This document shows positions 59,131-64,000 of a stretch of DNA of 64,000 bases, in pieces. Numbering within the stretch: position 1 is the stretch's first letter; each line of letters opens with the position of its first letter. The notes under the pieces were generated by a model. The model saw only the letters and a program-made list of their open reading frames with translations, was not told the origin of the DNA and ran no database searches. The DNA is from Sipunculus nudus. Taxonomy: Eukaryota; Annelida; Sipuncula; Golfingiida; Sipunculidae. The translations under genes were made by a program, and so were the position numbers. Location: assembly GCA_026874595.1 (NCBI GenBank), contig CM049316.1, positions 12,762,839 to 12,826,838 on the forward strand, given 5' to 3'.

Positions 59131-60316
59131 CCTTGTGACAGATATTTTTATCTGGCCAGTCGATGGCCATGTATGTGATTGTCCCCTCATGATAAAAATG
59201 ATAAACCCTAGTCCATAAATGTCTTGATGCAAATCTATTGAAATAAAGCATATTCATGTAATTCATAAGTGACAACGAACATATTTCCATACAAATGTAA
59301 ATGTATGTATCTGCACGTATTAATACCATCACCTGACGACCTATTTATGTCAATAAATTTAATGTGACAAATCGATCCTTTAAAATCCAAAAACGCTTCA
59401 GGAACTAAAGATATAGATTAACGCACACGCTTTTCATACCGACGATTCCAGGAGTTACCTATCTCCATAAAAAAGACCGACAAACTTTTCTAGGAAAACA
59501 AGAGATTTAAAGGGTGATCTACCTGATAAGTATAACGAACATTTAATTTTCCAGTGTTACAACGCCAGTCATATAATGATTTCTTTAATTCATGCGAATT
59601 CGGCAATTCAGCGTATGTTCTTTGAAAAAAAATCACAAAAGCATAATTTCGGGGAAAAAATAAAGGATAAGATTTACAGATATCATTTTGTTTTGTTGGA
59701 ATAAAATAAAATATTAAAATAAAGGAATGAGTTAATCCAAAAAATTAACCTAAAATATGGAATTTTAAGTCAACGAAATTTTCTGAATTGGCAGTATATG
59801 TTTTCCACATCTTAGGCATTTGGACTTGGGGAGTCACGAGAGGACTTCCACCAGAGGTCACGCCGACATGCAGGTTAACGCTCATTCTCTACACGGAAGA
59901 TCTATATATATGAATATCAAGCCTATCAATGCTTCTATAGATCTTGCATCACGTGACCAAAATTGGAGAAGTTATTTTTTTCTCTATTTTAATCACACTC
60001 TTTCTAAACTTTTTTTACCGACTGAACAATATTATTTTTTATGACGCTCACCTTTGGCACTCGCTTTGGTATCCGGTTTTCTTGAAATCTGTTCAATCAG
60101 GAAGTTAATAGGGAAGCCTGCAACGCCCTCTGCCGGCAGAGCTGTGGGCTTTCGACAGACCGGACACATTATGGTTCGTTTTCTCTGCTGACGCACGTAG
60201 TTGATCAGACATAACTGACAGAATGTATGGAGGCAAGGCAGGGCCCGTGGGGACCGTCTCAACATGGACACCATGCATATTGGACACTCAATCACGCTAC
60301 GGATATCCGACGCCAT
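51221..60316 (-). CDS. gene D: RING finger plus three ZZ-type zinc fingers
   Basis: Eight exons, 60052-60316, 58511-58580, 58044-58222, 57391-57447, 54806-54893, 52989-53167, 51708-51783 and 51221-51383, join with matching phases to 1,077 bases, 358 residues plus TAA. Residues 11-54 form a C3HC4 RING (C11, C14, C28, H30, C33, C36, C51, C54). ZZ fingers follow at 97-140, 205-248 and 290-333, each with three C-x2-C pairs and H-x3-H; for ZZ1 these are C97/C100, C111/C114, C120/C123 and H134/H138. Each ZZ is split by an intron after the YKCG codons and is followed by a similar linker ending PLLxRxxY. RING proteins act as E3 ubiquitin ligases; ZZ domains bind peptides such as N-terminal or SUMO-like ligands. 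The start is MASDIRSV (ATG at 60316, context AAGATGG). The TTT ends of the exons and the GC donor of intron 2 are noted elsewhere. Confidence 0.87.
52011..52325. mobile_element. AGGCCAAAA-type inverted-repeat element, copy 2 (gene D intron 6)
   Basis: It has the same ends and interior as copy 1 at 35,419-35,739 (AGGCCAAAAA, GTTCTCAGGCACCGCCCGCG, TTCAAGAAGATAAAA), with a short TA run inserted near 52,112. It lies between exons 6 and 7 of gene D. Confidence 0.75.
53675..54791. mobile_element. non-autonomous hAT-like element 3 (gene D intron 5)
   Basis: Ends CAGGGGCGTAGCC and GGCTACGCCCCTG enclose a 1.1 kb interior in the reverse direction of elements 1 and 2. The inner GTGGCGGACCCAG / GGATCCGCCACTG pair is present, as are poly-G and poly-C runs, a CA tract (54,613-54,644) and a TA tract (54,650-54,682). 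Flanks are AT-rich (ATAAT / AATAA), so the target duplication is imperfect. The element ends 14 bases short of the splice donor of exon 5 of gene D. A GAGTTCGAGTACC phrase near 54,299-54,312 resembles a tRNA B box. Confidence 0.82.
55060..57320. repeat. dispersed repeats in gene D intron 4
   Basis: Related units fill most of the intron. 55,060-55,490 ends in CGTACGGCCGG...GACGGACAAAG...CAGCTGAGCTAAAAA. 56,150-56,940 holds two tandem halves with GGTGGCGCCACCAAA and TGGCGCCCCCAAAC, followed by GCCGGACGGACGGACGG. 55,680-56,010 and 56,940-57,260 share CAGGAGCCGTC/TCATATGGTCAAA and TCTGCAGGCATTGC phrases, three to four times over. There is no coding capacity. Confidence 0.7.
59055..59122. repeat. 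(TA)n-(CA)n-(TA)n microsatellite in gene D intron 1
   Basis: Two TA tracts flank a short ACACACAC run within the first intron of gene D. Confidence 0.9.
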
Positions 60317-61322
60317 CTTAGCTTTAAAATACAAGACACAAAAATTCCATGTTTTATCAGTGGCTGTCTGTTGATATGTTTATTGAATAACTATCAGATG
60401 TTTGTAACTTATAGCAATATATATAAGAATGTGCTGAAGCCCTGCACAACCCGGTCTTAAGTGAGCAATTCTGTGCAATACATAATGGTTAGAGCTTTAC
60501 CATATGACCAATATATGAGCAAATTCTTGCATAGAAACATTTCTTTATAAACGTGTGCGTGTGTTTCTGACCAGTAGGTACGCTGCCCCAGAAGCAGAAA
60601 AAATATATTTCTGCCTGAAATTTTAGAAATTCTCACGCAGACCTAATACAAAATGTGAAGAAGGATTAGCAGGAAACAGGAAGAGAACCTAATGATAATG
60701 GGGGATCGGCTATGGAGTGTACGACCTTGAAAATCAGGTCAGAGTTAAAAATAGTTTTCAGGTGAAAATATGTCACCTGTTACGCAAAATAATAATGTGG
60801 TCAAAGGTCATTTTTTGAAAATCAGCTAAATTTTTTTAGCTAACCACGCAATGTTTATACTCTGCAGTCTTTCAAGTTCTCCTTCGTTTTAACCGCTGCT
60901 TTGTGTTGCACGTTTCGGGTTCTCAACACTAGTCCTAGGCTGTACTGGCACAGACCAAGAGTCAGACCTATAAGAACGAGGTGTAGCAGATTTAAAACTT
61001 GGAATAGGATGCACAATGCGATACCACGATTTCATTGGTGTGATTACAACTGTTTGCCCTATGCGAGCCCTGGTGGTGAGACCCGGAAAGTCTTTCTATA
61101 CAAAGCAGCGATCAAAACGAATGAAATCTAGTACAAATGCATGTATGCCCGGTGCCTGAGGACTGTAGGAATATTTGATATCTAGCATAAACACGTACAG
61201 GAGAATGAAAAAAGAGTTAAGAAAAGAATTTTTAATCGATTTTTCTGCACTCTCGGTGCCCGAAGTCCATCCACATAAAAAATGAACCAAATATTGATAA
61301 AGAATTAAACTCATCAACCCCT
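60317..61322. other. 5' flank of gene D, no gene seen
   Basis: The sequence upstream of the RING exon (in transcript sense) has no convincing exon. The plus-strand frame at 60,901-61,131 lacks homology and splice context. No promoter element was assigned. Confidence 0.4.
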
Positions 61323-61505
61323 TTAAAAGTTGCCTGGATCCAGAAGGGGATCCAGGGGGCTAGAACCCCCCCCCCCCCCTCCCCTGCCCCCTTTTCCGGA
61401 CCTGGGGATCCTTATTTTTAAGGTTTTTTTCGTGAGTCCTCCTGGGTTGAACCCCCCCCCACCCTTTTTTCCTAAATCCTGGACCCGCCCCTTGGATTCA
61501 TAGAA
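61323..61505. repeat. C-rich hAT-like repeat fragment
   Basis: GGATCCAGAAGGGGATCC, two poly-C runs and CCTGGACCCGCCCCTTGG repeat the end motifs of the other hAT-like elements in worn form. Confidence 0.55.
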
Positions 61506-63918
61506 TACGGCGTCTTTGCATGGTGATGGTGTGCAGGTACACATGTTTGTGTGAACTCTGTGTATACATTTTACAACAATTAATCAATCAACTCTCTTCC
61601 CAAAAGCTAGATGGGACACTATATATAGGCCCCATTATAGGCATAATCACTGCCCTTCCCATCCCAACAAATCCACAATATATATGACCTATATCTGTGT
61701 TTCTGTCGTCCTCTCATGTTATCTATACATTCCTCTTGTAACAGGGTTGTACGATGTCGTGACAGCAAATAATAAAAGAACTTCATTGCCGTAAACCGTA
61801 CAGTTCACTCTTTAGAGAGAGTATATATATGTTTATACTTTCTGGCAGTGGGTCAAATTAGGCTTCCAAAGTTCAACAAACATTTACGTTATCACATCGA
61901 CCTACATAAAGAACGTGAGTTCTATATGTGTGCGATTTATTGTGTGTGTGCACATGTGTGGGTGTTAAATCTCACGTCCTGGTTCACAACATATTTTATA
62001 AGGAATAATACTGTGATAACTGTACTGTGTGTTTTAGCAAAGTGCCTCGAGCAACAATGGGTAAAACCACACGCGCTTGACACGATATCAACAAACATTG
62101 GCCTGGAAATTCGACATTAGAGGGAAACAGGGCTCCGGCCTACACCGGCAATTTAAAAACTTCAACAAGTATTTCAGTTAATGGTATATAATTTAATTAA
62201 AATGTGAAAGTTTAATATCATCTCTGATCAGATCTTTTTTCTAAAAGCCCATTTTTCGGTTTATGTAATTAACTATAATAATTGTTTCTAAATAAACCCA
62301 TGATTCCAAAGGAAGGGGATAGAGGAGGGGTGGGGGTGGGGGGTGGGGGGTGTTGCATGGTTATTCAGCTGTAGAAACAATTAAAATGGTGCTATATGAG
62401 GTAGTGGCATGCTGAAGTGGGATCGAAGTGAACGGTGTGTTACGAATATTCCGGCGCTCTAAACGTTAAGTGTTATATGCCCCATAATCTTTTCGTCGAA
62501 AAATAGGGGTGGGTGTAAAACCGCCCCTGCTCTCGGAACTGTATAGGTCAACGAGCCATCGAGGTTGTCTTGGCAACCACATTAAGCCTACTTGCAGGGA
62601 AGTGGTTATCTGCAAAATTCTCCCTTCAGTGTAATATCGTTACGGAACTATATAAATACTACAATGACCTACCTAAAACCAAGCCTGACACTTCTCATTT
62701 CATTGCTTCCTGAATCCTGCGTTTTAACCTGCCACACTAGGCCATCCTCCAAGCCCAACAACGTATATACGTCGAGCCGAGTCAGTACCACTGATGGGAG
62801 TCACTGAGCTCACGTACTAAAGTCTCATTCAAGCTGCTTAAATTCCATCTTGAAAATACTTTGGATGTTACATTAAATACCTATGACTTGTACTGTTAAT
62901 AAGGCTGTAGCAGGAAGTCACGATGTACTAATTATTATATTTATATCTAGGCTGTCGGGCTGTCTCGATCAAATCCTGGGATCCATGCCAGCTACGTAAT
63001 AAGTCAACATTCATTCACAAACATTCGGCATTTGCTCCTTTACCGAAGGTTGTGAATTGGATATGAATCATGCACTCGTTCTACTAAACACAGAGACACA
63101 ACACGACCTGTCGTTCTCCGTGGATGGGTTCATTCATCACAGAGTAGGCCTAAACTGGTAACGGGAATGAAACTTGAAAGTCTACTGAATAGAATCAGGC
63201 GTATTTGGTTCAAATTGGTCTATCCACGTCGTCCGACATGCCGCCCGGCTGTGTCCCTTCAGTGGACCACTTTATTGTAACTCAAGGGGGGGGGGGGGGG
63301 GGGTGTCCACCAATGAGTTATATCTGTTGATGATTTCAATCAGAAAATGAGTCAAGTCGACCTGTTATTTTATAAGAGTAAGTAGAAATAAGATACCGTT
63401 CACTGGTGTTGTTAAATTATCATCTTAAAGGGACCTATATTCCGATATCTAAGTTAACTAAAGATATATATAACTTTCTATGAAAATTGCCCGCTAAATC
63501 GCTAACTCACAACTAGCTTATAAGCCTATATAATTTCTATTCGTGTGGGGAACTGCTGGACATCCGCAAAAAAAAATAAGCAATATGCTGTGGTAGCCTT
63601 CCCCGAACTCTACGAACTGTTACCTACAGCTTATAATATGAATTAGGGGTGATCAAGTTACTTTCACATATAAGATTCCAGTATACGTGTACATTATATA
63701 TAGCTGATAATCCCGGTATATACCGGGCTTTGTACCGGGGTTGGGGAGATGTATTAAAGGAGATAAGAAATTTTGGCTCATTTTTTATTGTTCTAAAAGT
63801 TTAAAGTAAATATAGATTTTCAATGAGATAATGTCTCAATAAGAGATGTACAAATATCTTTACATTTATTTTGTCGCGCTGTGTTCGTGACAAGAAATTC
63901 ATACATCGGTAAGTTTAC
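61506..63918. other. unassigned sequence near the right edge
   Basis: Short frames at 61,848-62,120 and 62,592-62,807 have no recognisable family. A G-rich run lies at 62,311-62,353 and a poly-G run of about 19 at 63,284-63,303. A perfect 16-bp palindrome CCCGGTATATACCGGG lies at 63,712-63,727. No gene can be supported. Confidence 0.4.
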
Positions 63919-64000
63919 CTTGAAGATCTGGTCAGTGATGATGTTTACATTTGCATATCCAGAATAGGACGCGAGGGCATCAGATTTTCGAAGATCTTTG
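63919..64000 (-). CDS. candidate exon of an unidentified gene at the right edge
   Basis: On the minus strand an open frame runs from the edge (KDLRKSDALASYSGYANVN, then IITDQIFK) to AAG|gtaaac, a good donor in phase 0. Only this frame is open to the donor: the two others stop or break. The residue make-up looks protein-like, but I do not recognise the family, and the acceptor lies outside the window. Confidence 0.4.

Noticed and set aside
60901-61131. 76-codon plus-strand frame as a gene
   Set aside because: No homology and no supporting splice or poly(A) signals.
61849-61914. Exon-like segment with acceptor TTTCTGGCAG and donor gtgagt
   Set aside because: Two frames are open over only 66 bases and no partner exon was found, so it cannot be told from chance.
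62592-62807. Possible small secreted peptide (MTYLKPSLTLLISLLPES...)
   Set aside because: The hydrophobic start is suggestive, but there is no homology, splice support or clear poly(A) signal.

Overview
The window is animal nuclear DNA: long AT-rich introns, GT-AG splicing, vertebrate/invertebrate TRPM homology, LTR and non-LTR retroelement remains, hAT-like non-autonomous elements and very many (TA)n tracts. A dispersed repeat that ends in stacked CGGAC blocks and then AGCTCA/CAGGTGAG-type sequence is, from general knowledge, typical of bivalve molluscs. I therefore infer a mollusc, probably a bivalve, at moderate confidence. No tRNA, rRNA or CRISPR array was found.

Layout. (1) 300-16,540 is 'copy A' of an old direct duplication. 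It holds the first exons of a minus-strand TRPM-like channel gene (gene A, 445-3,961, running off the left edge), its upstream region with a possible extra first exon (7,758-7,856), a block of transposons present only in this copy (8,415-9,737 and about 9,830-15,370), one minisatellite monomer and a broken copy of gene C (15,908-16,530). (2) 16,540-20,870 is intergenic and repeat-rich. (3) 20,870-39,621 is a complete 22-exon TRPM-like gene (gene B, minus strand). All exon phases join, giving about 1,019 residues. Intron 17 holds a decayed Gypsy-type LTR element (23,320-27,405) and intron 11 a possible solo LTR. (4) 36,500-49,830 is 'copy B' of the duplication. It overlaps the 5' half of gene B, then its upstream region, a 3.6 kb minisatellite of 67-bp units, and gene C (47,751-49,726, plus strand), an unrecognised secreted protein with a probable GPI-anchor signal. 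(5) 50,164-50,687 is a small spliced plus-strand gene for a 52-residue protein (gene E). (6) 51,221-60,316 is a minus-strand gene of eight exons encoding a RING finger followed by three ZZ-type zinc fingers (gene D), one of whose introns uses a GC donor. (7) 60,317-64,000 holds mostly repeats and unassigned sequence, with one candidate exon at the right edge.

How the parts relate. The TRPM-like genes are a tandem, head-to-tail pair, and gene C lies divergently upstream of TRPM gene B. The order TRPM - minisatellite - gene C was present before the duplication, because copy A keeps a monomer and a pseudogene of C in the same order. Afterwards copy B expanded the minisatellite from about 1 to about 53 units and kept C intact, while copy A collected transposons and lost C. 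Genes C/E and D converge on 50.5-50.8 kb, where three candidate poly(A) signals lie close together. TRPM proteins are plasma-membrane or organelle cation channels, RING-ZZ proteins are probable ubiquitin ligases, and gene C would sit on the outer cell surface. Nothing in the sequence shows that they act together.
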